Shown in pieces: positions 51,403 to 60,656 of a stretch of DNA of 64,000 nt (position 1 is the first letter of the stretch; each line of letters starts with the position of its first letter). The DNA comes from Sphingomonas sp. (GTDB lineage Bacteria > Pseudomonadota > Alphaproteobacteria > Sphingomonadales > Sphingomonadaceae). Both the position numbers and the translations under genes were made by a program. The stretch is from NCBI GenBank assembly GCA_019635535.1, contig JAHBZH010000001.1, forward strand, positions 1,764,995 through 1,828,994, given 5' to 3'. The notes beneath the pieces were generated by a model. The model saw only the letters and a list, made by a program, of their open reading frames with translations, was not told the origin of the DNA and did not search any database.

Positions 51403-52928
51403 CGCTCGCCTGGCCAGCCCCGCAAGCCGCCGCTGCGCCTTCCGCCTGGCGCCGGCACCTGATCGCGCTCGGCCTCGTCTGGACGGGGCTTCTGGCTCTG
51501 TTCCATGCCGACGCGGCGGACATGGTCGCGATCTGGTGGAATGCCTCCACCTTCAATCATTGCCTGCTGATCCTCCCGATCATCGCTTGGCTGGTCTGGC
51601 AGCGCGCGCCGGGCCTGCGCGAACTGACGCCCTCCGCCTGGCTGCCGGGCCTATTCTGGCTCGCTCTCGGCGGCTTCGGCTGGCTGCTGGGCGAAGCGGG
51701 CGGCGTCGGCCTCGCGCGCCATGCCGGTTTGGTGCTGATGCTGCAGGGCGCGGTGATCGCCTGTCTCGGCAAGTCCGTTTCGCGCGCGCTCGCCTTCCCG
51801 ATCTTCTACGCCTTGTTCCTGATCCCGGCGGGCGAGGAACTGGTGCCGGTGCTACAGCTGATCACCGCCGATATCGTCATCTTCCTCCTCGGCCTGGCCG
51901 GCATCCCGGCCCATATCGAGGGTATCTTCATCACCACCCCGGTCGGCCTGTTCGAGGTTGCGGAGGCCTGTGCGGGGGCCAAATTCCTGATCGCGATGGC
52001 GGCGTTCGGCGCGCTCGCGGCGAATGTCTGCTTCCGCTCCTGGCCGCGTCGGATCGCCTTCATGGCCGTCTCGCTGATCGTCCCGATCCTCGCCAACGGC
52101 GTGCGCGCCTTCGCCACCATCTACATCGCGGAGCGCACGGGCAGCGTCGAATTCGCCGCCGGCATGGACCATGTGATCTATGGCGGCATCTTCTTCGCCA
52201 TCGTCATCGGCCTGATCCTGGCCCTCAGCTGGCGCTTCTTCGATCGCGGCGTCGGCGACTCCTGGTTCGACCCTGCCGAACTCGCCGAAGCGCCCGGCCG
52301 CACCCCGCTTGCATTCGCCGCCGTCGCCGCGCTGGCGCTCGCCGTCCTGCCGGTCGCCTGGGCCTCGGCGGTCTCGGCGGGCGGCGTGCGCGATCTCCCC
52401 GCGACCTTCGCACTCCCCGACATTCCCGGCTGGCAGCGTGTGGGGACGCGGGGCGGCACGCCCTGGCGCCCCAATTTCACCGGCGCCGATCGCTTCGCCA
52501 TGGCCCGCTATCGCGACGCGCAGGGCCGCGAGGTCGATCTCGCCGTCGCCGTCTTCACCCATCAGGACGAGGGGCGCGAGCTGGTCGGCTTCGGCCAGGG
52601 CGCGGTCGCGCCCGGCGGCGCCTGGACCTGGCTTTCGGATGCGCCCGCTCCGCCGGACGGACGCGCGGAGCGGATCGCCTCGCACGCACTGGTGCGCGAG
52701 GTCGCGAGCTTCTACCGCGTCGGCGATATCGTGACGGGGAGCGGCATGAGGGTGAAGCTGGAGACGATGAAGGTGCGCCTGATCGGCGGCCCCCAACGCG
52801 CCGTGGCGCTGGTCGTTTCCGCGTCCGCGCCGGCCGGCGGCATCAGCCCGCGCCCCGCGATCGACGATTTCCTCGCCGCGCTCGGCCCGATAGCCCCGCT
52901 CGCCGATCGCCTGGCGGGGCTGGACTAG
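51399..52928 (+). CDS. xrtA: exosortase A fused to an EpsI-type domain
   Basis: Transpeptidase-like membrane enzyme that cleaves PEP-CTERM sorting signals. The first ~285 residues contain eight or so helices with the catalytic triad Cys191 (FEVAEACAGAKFLIAM), Arg236 (LANGVRAFATIYIAE) and His258 (AAGMDHVIYGG). After one more helix (about 302-325), residues 335-509 form a periplasmic EpsI/DUF3485 domain (FALPDIPGWQRVG and AVAVFTHQDEGRELVGFGQG). The fusion of exosortase and EpsI in one chain is seen in many sphingomonad-type loci. ATG 51399 overlaps the glycosyltransferase stop. No PEP-CTERM substrate gene is adjacent. Confidence 0.94.
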   Translation: MTLAWPAPQAAAAPSAWRRHLIALGLVWTGLLALFHADAADMVAIWWNASTFNHCLLILPIIAWLVWQRAPGLRELTPSAWLPGLFWLALGGFGWLLGEAGGVGLARHAGLVLMLQGAVIACLGKSVSRALAFPIFYALFLIPAGEELVPVLQLITADIVIFLLGLAGIPAHIEGIFITTPVGLFEVAEACAGAKFLIAMAAFGALAANVCFRSWPRRIAFMAVSLIVPILANGVRAFATIYIAERTGSVEFAAGMDHVIYGGIFFAIVIGLILALSWRFFDRGVGDSWFDPAELAEAPGRTPLAFAAVAALALAVLPVAWASAVSAGGVRDLPATFALPDIPGWQRVGTRGGTPWRPNFTGADRFAMARYRDAQGREVDLAVAVFTHQDEGRELVGFGQGAVAPGGAWTWLSDAPAPPDGRAERIASHALVREVASFYRVGDIVTGSGMRVKLETMKVRLIGGPQRAVALVVSASAPAGGISPRPAIDDFLAALGPIAPLADRLAGLD

Positions 52929-52932
52929 GCCC

Positions 52933-54879
52933 ATGTGCGGCATCGCCGGCATCTTCCATCCGGACGTCCCTAAGCCCGTCGATCCGGCGCGGGTCGAGGC
53001 GATGACGGACATGCTCGTCCATCGCGGGCCGGACGGCTCCGGCATCTGGACCGCGCCGGGCGTGGGCTTCGGCCACCGCCGCCTCGCCATCATCGACCTC
53101 ACCGACGGCGGCGCGCAGCCGATGCTGACGCCCGACCGCCGCGTCGCCATCACCTACAATGGCGAGATCTACAATTTCCGCGAAGTCCGCGCCGTTCTGG
53201 AAGGGAAGGGGCATCGTTTCCAGAGCGAGAGCGACACCGAAGTCATCCTCGCCGCCTGGCGGCAATGGGGCCCGGATTGCCTGTCCCGGTTCAACGGCAT
53301 GTTCGCCTTCGCGCTCTACGATGCCGATCAGGACGCGCTGTTCCTCGCCCGCGACCGGCTGGGCGTGAAGCCGCTCTACCTCGTCCAGCTCGCCGACGGC
53401 GCGATCCTGTTCGCGTCCGAGCTGAAGGCGTTGCTCGCCCATCCGGGCCTGCGCCGCACGCCCGATCCGCAGGCGATCGAGGATTATCTGGCTTATGGCT
53501 ATGTCCCCGACGACACATCGATCGTCGCGGGTGTGCGCAAGCTGCCGGCCGGGCATTTCCTCCATATCCGGCGCGGCAAATCGATCCCGAATCCGGTGCA
53601 ATGGTGGGATGTCGATTTCTCCAGCCCCGACCGCCGCTCGGCGCGGGTGCTGGGCGAGGAGCTGGTCGAGCGGCTGCGCGAGGCGGTGCGCTCGCGCATG
53701 GTGGCGGACGTGCCGCTCGGCGCCTTCCTTTCGGGCGGGGTGGACAGCTCGGCCGTGGTCGCCTTCATGGCCGAAGCCAGCCGCGGCGCGGTCGAGACCT
53801 GCGCGATCGGCTTCGACGCGGCCGAACTGGACGAGACGGCCCATGCCGCCCGCGTCGCGGAGCTGTTCGCGACCAGCCACCGCAGCCGCACCGTCGCCTC
53901 CGCCGATTTCGGCCTGATCGACATTCTCGCCGAGGCCTTCGACGAGCCTTTCGCCGACGCCTCCGCCTTCGGCACCTACCGCGTGTCCGAGCTGGCGCGC
54001 GAGAAGGTGACCGTCGCGCTCTCCGGCGACGGCGCGGACGAAGCCTTCGCCGGCTATCGTCGCTACCGCCTGTTCCGGGGCGAGGACCGGGCGCGCAGCC
54101 TCCTGCCCGGCCCGCTGGGGCGGTTCGCGGGGCGGCTGGGCGATGTCTATCCCAAGCTCGACAATGCCCCGCAATTCCTCCGCGCCAGGACGACGCTGCA
54201 GGCGCTGAGCCGGTCGAGCGGCGAGGCCTATGCGATGGCGGTCGGCGTCACGCCCGAAGCGATCCGCCGCGCGATCTTCACGGCGCCGCTGCACGGCCAC
54301 CGCGCCGAGGATCGCTATGCCCGCGCCTTCGCCGATGCGCCCGCGAACGACGCGCTCTCCCGCGCCCAATATGCCGATCTGAAGATCTGGCTGCCCGGCG
54401 ACATATTGACCAAGGTGGACCGCGCCTCGATGGCGGTCAGCGTGGAGGCGCGCGAGCCCCTGCTGGATCACCGCCTGATCGAGTTCGCCGCCAAATTGCC
54501 GCCCCGGATGCGCCTGCGCGGCGGCACCGGCAAATGGCTGCTCAAGCGCGTGCTCGGCGATCGCCTGCCGGACGAGATCCTGCACCGGCGCAAGATGGGC
54601 TTCGTCACGCCCATCTCCGAATGGCTGCGCGGCCCGCTCGCCGACCGGGCCGAGGCGATCGCGCGCAGCCCCGCTTTGCTGGAGACCGGCTGGTTCGATG
54701 GCGAGGCGATCCGCCGCCTGTCGGAAGCGCACCGCGCCGGCCGCGCCGAACATGGCCGCACGCTCTGGCAATTGCTGATGCTGGAGAAATCCCTCCAGCG
54801 CGTCTTCGGGCTGGGCGAGGTCAGCGCTCGCCCGGATAGCTCGCCTCGGCGAAATAAAGCCCGTCGGGCGGCGCGTTGA
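52933..54879 (+). CDS. XrtA-associated amidotransferase (asparagine synthetase-like)
   Basis: The 648-residue class II glutamine amidotransferase has nucleophile Cys2 ([11 protein letters not shown]), NGEIYNFRE and [16 protein letters not shown] in the glutaminase domain. The ATP pyrophosphatase domain has [20 protein letters not shown] and [20 protein letters not shown]. It resembles AsnB but belongs to the exosortase-linked subgroup that probably amidates a sugar acid or other polysaccharide precursor. The C-terminal basic tail [18 protein letters not shown] extends 59 bp antisense into truA. It is the last gene of the rightward operon, 4 nt after xrtA. Confidence 0.93.
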   Translation: MCGIAGIFHPDVPKPVDPARVEAMTDMLVHRGPDGSGIWTAPGVGFGHRRLAIIDLTDGGAQPMLTPDRRVAITYNGEIYNFREVRAVLEGKGHRFQSESDTEVILAAWRQWGPDCLSRFNGMFAFALYDADQDALFLARDRLGVKPLYLVQLADGAILFASELKALLAHPGLRRTPDPQAIEDYLAYGYVPDDTSIVAGVRKLPAGHFLHIRRGKSIPNPVQWWDVDFSSPDRRSARVLGEELVERLREAVRSRMVADVPLGAFLSGGVDSSAVVAFMAEASRGAVETCAIGFDAAELDETAHAARVAELFATSHRSRTVASADFGLIDILAEAFDEPFADASAFGTYRVSELAREKVTVALSGDGADEAFAGYRRYRLFRGEDRARSLLPGPLGRFAGRLGDVYPKLDNAPQFLRARTTLQALSRSSGEAYAMAVGVTPEAIRRAIFTAPLHGHRAEDRYARAFADAPANDALSRAQYADLKIWLPGDILTKVDRASMAVSVEAREPLLDHRLIEFAAKLPPRMRLRGGTGKWLLKRVLGDRLPDEILHRRKMGFVTPISEWLRGPLADRAEAIARSPALLETGWFDGEAIRRLSEAHRAGRAEHGRTLWQLLMLEKSLQRVFGLGEVSARPDSSPRRNKARRAAR

Positions 54880-55570
54880 AGCCCAAGGCGGCGCGGTCGG
54901 CGGCGTCCAGCGCCGCCTTGAGGTCCGTCTTGTCCCATTTGCCGCGCCCGACCAGCTCCAGGCAGCCGACCATCGATCGCACCTGATGGTGGAGAAATGA
55001 GCGGGCCGCCGCCTCGATCTCGATCACTTCGCCCAGCCGCCGCACGGTCAGTCGGTCCAGCGTCTTGACCGGGCTGTCCGACTGGCAGTGCGCGGAGCGG
55101 AACGTCGTGAAATCATGTTTCCCGACAAGCACCTGCGCGGCCTTGTTCATATCGTCCGCATCCAGCCAGACCGGCACGCGCCAGCCTTTGCCGGCCTCCA
55201 GCGCCAGCGGCGCGCGGCGATTGACGATGCGATAGACGTAGCGCCGCCCGATGCAGGAGAAGCGGGCGTGGAAATCCTCGTCCACCTCCTGCGCGGCGAG
55301 GATCGCGACGGGCAAGGGCCGAAGCTTCGCATTGGTCCCGTCCGCCAGCCGGAAGGCGGTGATCGGCTTGTCGATATCGACATGCGCCGTCATCGCCAGC
55401 GCATGGACTCCGGCATCGGTCCGTCCCGCCGCGTGGAGCGTGACCTGCTCATGCGTGATCGCGCCGATCGCCTCCTCGATCGCCTGCTGGACCGACGGGC
55501 CATGCGCCTGCCGCTGCCAGCCCATGAAGGGCCGCCCGTCATATTCGACGGTGAGACGGAACCGCGTCAC
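54821..55570 (-). CDS. truA: tRNA pseudouridine(38-40) synthase TruA
   Basis: The 249-residue enzyme isomerises U38-U40 in the anticodon arm. [20 protein letters not shown] is the first strand; the catalytic Asp lies in [36 protein letters not shown] and [20 protein letters not shown] complete the fold. It is translationally coupled to fmt, whose stop overlaps its ATG. The last 59 bp overlap the end of the amidotransferase gene on the other strand. Confidence 0.96.
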   Translation of the reverse strand: MTRFRLTVEYDGRPFMGWQRQAHGPSVQQAIEEAIGAITHEQVTLHAAGRTDAGVHALAMTAHVDIDKPITAFRLADGTNAKLRPLPVAILAAQEVDEDFHARFSCIGRRYVYRIVNRRAPLALEAGKGWRVPVWLDADDMNKAAQVLVGKHDFTTFRSAHCQSDSPVKTLDRLTVRRLGEVIEIEAAARSFLHHQVRSMVGCLELVGRGKWDKTDLKAALDAADRAALGFNAPPDGLYFAEASYPGER

Positions 55571-56472
55571 CAGAGCACCGCGCCCGGCGGGATCGAAAAG
55601 CCGCGCAGCAATTCGGACGGCACCATCGCGCCCCGTCCGGCCCGTTGCACGAGCGTGGGACGGATCGCGCCGCCGTTGCAGCCGATCGTCAGGGCCATGT
55701 CGAGCACGTTGGCCGCTGCTCCGAACGCATCGACGATATCAGCCGCAAGTACCTTGATTCGCTCATTTCCATATTCGAAATAGGCGCCCGGCGCGGGGTT
55801 GAAGGCGCGGATCTGCCGCTCCACTTCATCGGCGGGGCGCGAGAAATCGAGCCTGGCCTCGGCCTTCTCGATCTTCGCCGCATAGGTCACGCCTTCGTCG
55901 GGCTGCGGCTCCGGCACGATCTCGCCGATCCGGTCCAGCACGTCCACCATCAGCGCCCCGCCCATCCCGGCCAGCTCGGCGGTCAGTTCGCCGGCCGTCT
56001 TGCGGTCCACGTCCGTCTCGCGGCGCGCATAGACCGGGCCGGTGTCGAGCCCCTTCTCCATGCCCATGATGCACACGCCCGTCCGCTCGTCCCCGGCGAG
56101 GATGGCGCGGTGGATCGGCGCGGCCCCCCGCCAGCGCGGCAGCAGCGAGGCATGGACGTTGAGGCAGCCGTGGCGCGGCGCCGCCAGCACCGGCTCGGGC
56201 AGGATCAGCCCGTAGGCCGCGACCACCGCGACATCGAGGTCGAGCGCCGCAAAGGCCGCCTGGGCGTCGGCATCGCGCAGCGTCACTGGCGTCATGACGT
56301 CAATCCCCGCCACCTCCGCGCGCCGCTGCACGGGGGAGGGGAGCAGCGCCTTGCCGCGCCCCGCCCGGCGCGGCGGCTGCGTATAGACGGCCGCGATCTC
56401 ATGCCCCGCGTCGATCAGCGCGTCGAGCGTCGGCACGGCGAAGTCCGGGGTTCCCATGAAGGCGATACGCAT
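55567..56472 (-). CDS. fmt: methionyl-tRNA formyltransferase
   Basis: The 301-residue enzyme formylates initiator Met-t[23 protein letters not shown] opens the domain; [20 protein letters not shown] is the formyl-folate binding motif with the catalytic Asn/His; [20 protein letters not shown] follows with its catalytic Asp. The C-terminal OB-like domain runs from about 205. It precedes truA in a two-gene operon, and peptide deformylase, its metabolic partner, lies 860 bp away on the other strand. A palindromic element occupies its upstream region. Confidence 0.96.
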   Translation of the reverse strand: MRIAFMGTPDFAVPTLDALIDAGHEIAAVYTQPPRRAGRGKALLPSPVQRRAEVAGIDVMTPVTLRDADAQAAFAALDLDVAVVAAYGLILPEPVLAAPRHGCLNVHASLLPRWRGAAPIHRAILAGDERTGVCIMGMEKGLDTGPVYARRETDVDRKTAGELTAELAGMGGALMVDVLDRIGEIVPEPQPDEGVTYAAKIEKAEARLDFSRPADEVERQIRAFNPAPGAYFEYGNERIKVLAADIVDAFGAAANVLDMALTIGCNGGAIRPTLVQRAGRGAMVPSELLRGFSIPPGAVLW

Positions 56473-56488
56473 GGGAGCGCTCTAGCCG

Positions 56489-56669
56489 ATCCTCCCCGGT
56501 ACGGGGAGGGGGACCGTGGCGCGTAGCGACATGGTGGAGGGGCCGGCTCGGACTCCCTCGACCCCTCCACCGTGCTTCGCATGGTCCCCATTGGCAGGTC
56601 GATCGTGCCCCCGGCGCGATCTTGGACTGCCGGGGGCAGTCCAACCTGCCAATCCGTACCGGGAAGGAT
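56489..56669. repeat. 181-bp palindromic MITE-like element between fmt and recR
   Basis: Bounded by imperfect terminal inverted repeats ATCCTCCCCGGTACGG (56489-56504) and CCGTACCGGGAAGGAT (56654-56669), 15 of 16 positions pairing. Inside lie two large stem-loops. One is built on GGTGGAGGGG (56533-56542) / CCCCTCCACC (56562-56571) with outer arms GGGGACC / GGTCCCC. The other is doubly nested: ATTGGCAGGT (56590-56599) / ACCTGCCAAT (56644-56653) enclosing TGCCCCCGGC (56606-56615) / GCCGGGGGCA (56629-56638). No open reading frame. It fills the divergent promoter region. Confidence 0.85.
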
Positions 56670-56703
56670 TGCAGCCCGCTGCGCATCTCAATATCTCCGC
56701 CTC

Positions 56704-57300
56704 ATGGCATCTCCCGAGATCGAGGCGCTCACCCAGGCGCTGTCCCGCCTGCCGGGGCTCGGCCCGCGTTCGGCGCGGCGCGCGGTGCTGCATCTCATCA
56801 AGCGCCGCGAAAGCGCGATGACGCCGCTGCTGCGCGCGCTGGAACAGGTGAACGAGAGGCTCGCCACCTGCACGACCTGCGGGAATGTCGATACCACCGA
56901 TCCCTGCGGCATCTGCGCCGATCCGCGCCGCGACGCGCGCCTGCTCTGCGTGGTGGAGGAGGTGTCGGACCTCTGGGCGCTCGATCGCTCCCGGCTCTTT
57001 CCCGGGCGTTTCCACGTCCTTGGCGGCCGTCTCTCCGCGCTGGAGGGCGTGCGGCCCGAGGACCTCAATATCGACCGCCTGATCTCCCGCGTCGCCGCCG
57101 GCGGGGTGGACGAGGTCGTGCTGGCGATGAACGCCACGCTGGAGGGGCAGACCACCGCCCACTATCTGGCCGAGCGCCTGGAAACCTGGCCCGTCCGCAT
57201 CACCCAGCTCGCCCACGGCCTGCCGGTCGGCGGCGAGCTCGACTATCTCGACGAGGGCACGCTGGCCCAGGCCTTGCGCGCCCGCCGCCCGGTCGCTTGA
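56704..57300 (+). CDS. recR: recombination mediator protein RecR
   Basis: The 198-residue protein acts with RecO (and RecF) to load RecA at single-strand gaps. It has the helix-hairpin-helix [20 protein letters not shown], a four-cysteine zinc finger (Cys56, Cys59, Cys68, Cys71 in [17 protein letters not shown]), and a Toprim domain ([17 protein letters not shown] to [20 protein letters not shown]). ATG 56704 gives the standard length. dnaX and the YbaB gene, frequent neighbours, are absent. def follows after 31 bp, with a small AGGGC-AAAA-GCCCT hairpin between them. Confidence 0.96.
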   Translation: MASPEIEALTQALSRLPGLGPRSARRAVLHLIKRRESAMTPLLRALEQVNERLATCTTCGNVDTTDPCGICADPRRDARLLCVVEEVSDLWALDRSRLFPGRFHVLGGRLSALEGVRPEDLNIDRLISRVAAGGVDEVVLAMNATLEGQTTAHYLAERLETWPVRITQLAHGLPVGGELDYLDEGTLAQALRARRPVA

Positions 57301-57331
57301 AGGCGAGGGCAAAAGCCCTTATTTCCGGCCC

Positions 57332-57874
57332 ATGGCCATTCTTCCGATCTACGAGACGCCCGATCCGGTGCTGCGTCAGATTTCCTCGCCGGTCGAGGAG
57401 ATCAATGCCGAGCTGCAAACCCTGATCGACGACATGTTCGCGACCATGTACGCGGCGCCGGGCATCGGCCTCGCCGCGATCCAGGTCGGCGTGCCGAAGC
57501 GGCTGCTCGTGATCGACCTGCAGGAGCCGGAAGAAGAGGATGGCGATCCGGTCAAGGATCCGCGCGTCTTCATCAATCCGGAAATCCTCGAAGAATCGGA
57601 GATCACCGTGCCCTACAATGAGGGCTGCCTCTCCGTGCCCGATCAATATGCCGAGGTGATGCGCCCCGATCGGGTCCGCGCCCGCTGGCAGGACCGCGAC
57701 GGCAAGGTGCATGAGGAATGGCTGGACGGCCTGCTCGCCACCTGCCTGCAGCACGAGATCGACCATCTGAACGGCGTGCTGTTCATCGATCACCTCTCCC
57801 GTCTGAAGCGGGACATGCTGCTCAAGAAGCTGGTAAAGGCCCGCCGCGAAACCGCCACCCGCCGCGCGGCCTGA
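57332..57874 (+). CDS. def: peptide deformylase
   Basis: The 180-residue metallohydrolase removes the formyl group from nascent N-terminal methionine. It has the three family motifs: GIGLAAIQ (44-51), EGCLSVP with metal ligand Cys99, and QHEIDHLNG with His141, Glu142 and His145. The insert EPEEEDGDPVKDP before INPEIL is typical of alphaproteobacterial type-1 enzymes. Its substrate is produced by Fmt, encoded just upstream on the other strand. A composite repeat follows the stop by 10 bp. Confidence 0.97.
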   Translation: MAILPIYETPDPVLRQISSPVEEINAELQTLIDDMFATMYAAPGIGLAAIQVGVPKRLLVIDLQEPEEEDGDPVKDPRVFINPEILEESEITVPYNEGCLSVPDQYAEVMRPDRVRARWQDRDGKVHEEWLDGLLATCLQHEIDHLNGVLFIDHLSRLKRDMLLKKLVKARRETATRRAA

Positions 57875-57884
57875 TCCCAACCGC

Positions 57885-58022
57885 CATTCCGGCGAAGGCC
57901 GGAATCGGTCTTTCTTCCTTCGTGTTCTTCGCGCCTTCGCGTGAACCAAATATCTTACGCGAAGACGCGAAGGCGCGAAGAAGAAAGGAAAATGTAACCG
58001 GGCTCCGGCTTTCGTCGGAATG
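57885..58022. repeat. REPIN-like composite palindrome after def
   Basis: Two inverted copies of an 18-bp unit, CATTCCGGCGAAGGCCGG (57885-57902) and CCGGCTTTCGTCGGAATG (58005-58022), pair at 16 of 18 positions. The first copy is itself a hairpin (ATTCCGGC-GAAG-GCCGGAAT). Between them lies a perfect 18-bp inverted repeat, TTCTTCGCGCCTTCGCGT (57925-57942) with ACGCGAAGGCGCGAAGAA (57965-57982), around a 22-nt AT-rich loop. No open reading frame. It lies between convergent genes. Confidence 0.85.
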
Positions 58023-58033
58023 ATGGGTGGGCC

Positions 58034-58537
58034 TCACGACCCACAATAGACCAGGCCATTGCCCGCCACGCTTTCCGATTCAAACAGCATCGCGCCCGCC
58101 GATTCGGCGAAGCGCAGCCGGATCGTGTCGCCCTGCTCCGGCCCTTCCGCCGTGCAGCGCGCGGCGATGTCGTATCCGCCCTCCACCGGCGTCACGTCGC
58201 GGAAGGTGCAGACCGAGCCCGCCGGCGTCTCCATCCGGTCCGCCGTGAAGCGCCAGGCGGCGCTCTCGCATCCCCGCACTTCGGTCGCCCAGCGTCCCAC
58301 GAAACGCAGCGCCCGGTCGTCCGGGGGCAGGGCGCCATAGCCTTCCGGCTGCGCCATGTGATTGCGCGCCCCGGCGAGCTGGTCGAGCGCCAGCGAGTCG
58401 TCGATATTCGCCGCCGGCGCGTCCACCGCCTCATCGGCGGCTGGCTGCTCGTTCAGCGGCGCGGTCTCCGGCGCCTGCCGGCAGCCGGCGAAGGCGAGCA
58501 TCGTGGCGGCAAGCAAGGCGAGTCGCGGTGAAGTCAT
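58034..58537 (-). CDS. putative lipoprotein of unknown function
   Basis: The 167 residues start with a lipoprotein signal (MTSPRLALLAATMLAFAGC, lipid-bearing Cys19), then an acidic Pro/Ala-rich linker. A small domain follows with three further Cys (RGCESAAW, GSVCTFRD, AARCTAEG) and a terminal LVYCGS. ALRFVGRWATEVRGCESAAW, then TADRMETPAG, resembles domains that report ligand-bound beta structure, but I recognise no named family. It is convergent with def across the composite palindrome. Monocistronic. Confidence 0.72.
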   Translation of the reverse strand: MTSPRLALLAATMLAFAGCRQAPETAPLNEQPAADEAVDAPAANIDDSLALDQLAGARNHMAQPEGYGALPPDDRALRFVGRWATEVRGCESAAWRFTADRMETPAGSVCTFRDVTPVEGGYDIAARCTAEGPEQGDTIRLRFAESAGAMLFESESVAGNGLVYCGS

Positions 58538-58647
58538 GGCGTCTCCTGACGCGTTCCGAACGGCTTTTCCACAACATGTGTTCCCCGCCGCTTGAGAGGC
58601 GGTGCGGATTGGGCTAGGTTCCCATTTCGTTCCGTTTCGGAGGATGT

Positions 58648-59976
58648 GTGGAGCCGTTCGTCGTCATCCTGCTGATCGCGGCTGGCTTGGCGGTCGGGCT
58701 GGCGCTCGGCTGGTGGGTCGGCGGTGGCCGCGCCGGCGCGCTGGCCGAGGAGCGCGGCAAGGCGTCCGAGCTGCTGCGGATGACGCTGGACGAGGTGACG
58801 AAGGAGCGCGACGCGGCCAGGCAGGAATTGTCCGGCCTGCAGGCCGATGCCCGCAATTTCGACGCGCGGATGAAGGAACTTCTCGAAGCGAAAGAATTGC
58901 TTGCGGCGCAATTCAACGAAATCGGCTCAAAATTGCTCGGCGAGGCGCAGCAGCAGTTTCTGGCGCGCGCCGAGGAGCGCTTCGGCCAGGCCGGCGAGAA
59001 GAGCGAGGAGAAGCTGAAAGCCTTGCTCCAGCCGGTCGAGGCGACGCTGAAACGCTATGAGGACGGGCTCACCAAGGTCGAGAAGGAACGGGTGGGCAGT
59101 TACGAGGCGCTGCGCGAGGCGGTGACCCTGCTTCATGCCGGCCACAGCCAGGTACGCGACGAGACGCGCAACCTCGTCAACGCGCTGCGTTCCAGCCCCA
59201 AGGCGCGGGGGCGCTGGGGCGAGCAGAGCCTGAAGAACGTGCTCGAACAGGCCGGCCTGTCGCAATTCGCGGATTTCCAGACCGAGGTGTCGGTCGATAC
59301 CGGCGACGGGCGGCTGCGGCCGGACGTGATCGTGCGGCTGCCGGGGGGGCGCAAGCTGATCATCGACGCCAAATGCTCGCTCAACGCCTTTCTCGACGCC
59401 AGCGAGGAGATCGACGAGGCCGTGCGCGCCGCCCATCTCCGGAAGCATGTCGGCTCGATCCGCAATCACGCCCAGCAGCTCGGCGCCAAGAACTACTGGG
59501 AGCAGTTCGGCGACGCCGCCGACTATGTCGTCATGTACATTCCGGGCGAGCATTTCCTGACCGCCGCGCTGGAGCAGGACGATGCGCTGTGGGATTGGGC
59601 GTTCGAGCGGCGCGTGCTGCTCGCCACCCCGACCAATCTCGTCGCCATCGCCCGCACCGTCGCCAGCGTCTGGCGGCAGGAGCGCCTCGCCGAGGAAGCG
59701 GCGGAGATCGCCCGGCTGGGCAAGGAGCTCCATTCCCGCCTCGCCACCATGGGCGGCCATGTCGCCCGCATGGGCCGCAACCTCGAGCTGGCGACCGGCG
59801 CCTACAACGCCTTCGTCGGCAGCCTGGAAAGCCAGGTGATGACCCAGGCCAAGCGCTTCGAGACACTGGAGGTGTCGAGCGGCGCCAAGGAGATCGAGGC
59901 GCTTCCCGTCGTCGAAGCCGCGCCCCGTCCGCTAGCCAAGCTCGTCACCGACGAAACCGACGAAGCCGCCGAATAA
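58648..59976 (+). CDS. rmuC: DNA recombination protein RmuC
   Basis: The 442-residue protein has an N-terminal membrane helix (FVVILLIAAGLAVGLALGWW), a long coiled coil (about 30-165), then a nuclease-like core. The core has GRWGEQSLKNVLEQAGLSQF, RPDVIVRLPGGRKLIIDAKC (Asp...Asp-x-Lys pattern of PD-(D/E)XK folds) and DYVVMYIPGEHFLTAALEQD. RmuC limits inversions at inverted repeats, and two large inverted repeats lie immediately upstream. GTG 58648 follows GGAGG closely. It converges on the META-domain gene with 2 bp between stops. Confidence 0.92.
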   Translation: MEPFVVILLIAAGLAVGLALGWWVGGGRAGALAEERGKASELLRMTLDEVTKERDAARQELSGLQADARNFDARMKELLEAKELLAAQFNEIGSKLLGEAQQQFLARAEERFGQAGEKSEEKLKALLQPVEATLKRYEDGLTKVEKERVGSYEALREAVTLLHAGHSQVRDETRNLVNALRSSPKARGRWGEQSLKNVLEQAGLSQFADFQTEVSVDTGDGRLRPDVIVRLPGGRKLIIDAKCSLNAFLDASEEIDEAVRAAHLRKHVGSIRNHAQQLGAKNYWEQFGDAADYVVMYIPGEHFLTAALEQDDALWDWAFERRVLLATPTNLVAIARTVASVWRQERLAEEAAEIARLGKELHSRLATMGGHVARMGRNLELATGAYNAFVGSLESQVMTQAKRFETLEVSSGAKEIEALPVVEAAPRPLAKLVTDETDEAAE

Positions 59977-59978
59977 AG

Positions 59979-60656
59979 CTACATCGCCCGTCGCGCCCGG
60001 ATCGTGCCGGCGGCGCCGGTCAGCTCCAGCATGTCGCCGGCGGGAAAGCCGATCCGCACCGGACCGCTGACGATCTCGCCGAAGCGCCGCTCGTGCGTCA
60101 TACCGGGGCCGGGGCACGCCATCCGGGTCATCGCCAGCCCGCCCACGGTCAACGTCTCGCCGTTTTGCCGATAGCCGCCCGAAAAGCGGTTGCAGCCGGC
60201 CCGGCCGCTGATCCGGTCGCCACTGAAAGAGAGGTGGTAAAGCTCGCCCGACACGCCCTCGCCGCCGATCTCGACGATGCTCCAGTTGGTGCCGGCCAGG
60301 GTTTCGGGCGGCAGCGGCTCGCCGCCGCAGCCCATCAAGGGCGGCTCCGCGCCCTCGAAGGCGACGCGCACCGAATCGGGATAGGTGAAGTCGCTCATCC
60401 CGTCGCTGCACGGGCCGGGGCTGATATCGACGGTGAAGGCCGCGCTTTCGTAACGCCGGCCGGCCCCGAACGGGCGCGGCGCCGGCGCGGGGACATCGAC
60501 CCTGGGCTGGTCCAGCCCTTCATAGACCATCCGGCCGCCGCCGATCGTCACCGACCAGAAGGGCTCGGTGCCGCGCGCGCGATAGGGTTCGCCGTCGTCC
60601 GCTGGCGGCACGGTCGCGCAACCGGCGAGCAGCAGACCCAATGCAATCATCCTCAT
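59979..60656 (-). CDS. META-domain lipoprotein
   Basis: The 225-residue lipoprotein has the signal MRMIALGLLLAGC (Cys13). An N-terminal domain (YRARGTEPFWSVTIGGGRMV) is of the kind found in predicted periplasmic proteins annotated COG3650. A C-terminal META/HslJ-like domain follows (LAGTNWSIVEIGGEGVSGEL, then ISGRAGCNRFSGGY and MTRMACPGPGMTHERRF). HslJ relatives are linked to heat-shock and antibiotic tolerance, but the function here is unknown. ATG 60656 overlaps the stop of the upstream methyltransferase gene as ATGA, which fixes the start. Confidence 0.85.
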   Translation of the reverse strand: MRMIALGLLLAGCATVPPADDGEPYRARGTEPFWSVTIGGGRMVYEGLDQPRVDVPAPAPRPFGAGRRYESAAFTVDISPGPCSDGMSDFTYPDSVRVAFEGAEPPLMGCGGEPLPPETLAGTNWSIVEIGGEGVSGELYHLSFSGDRISGRAGCNRFSGGYRQNGETLTVGGLAMTRMACPGPGMTHERRFGEIVSGPVRIGFPAGDMLELTGAAGTIRARRAM

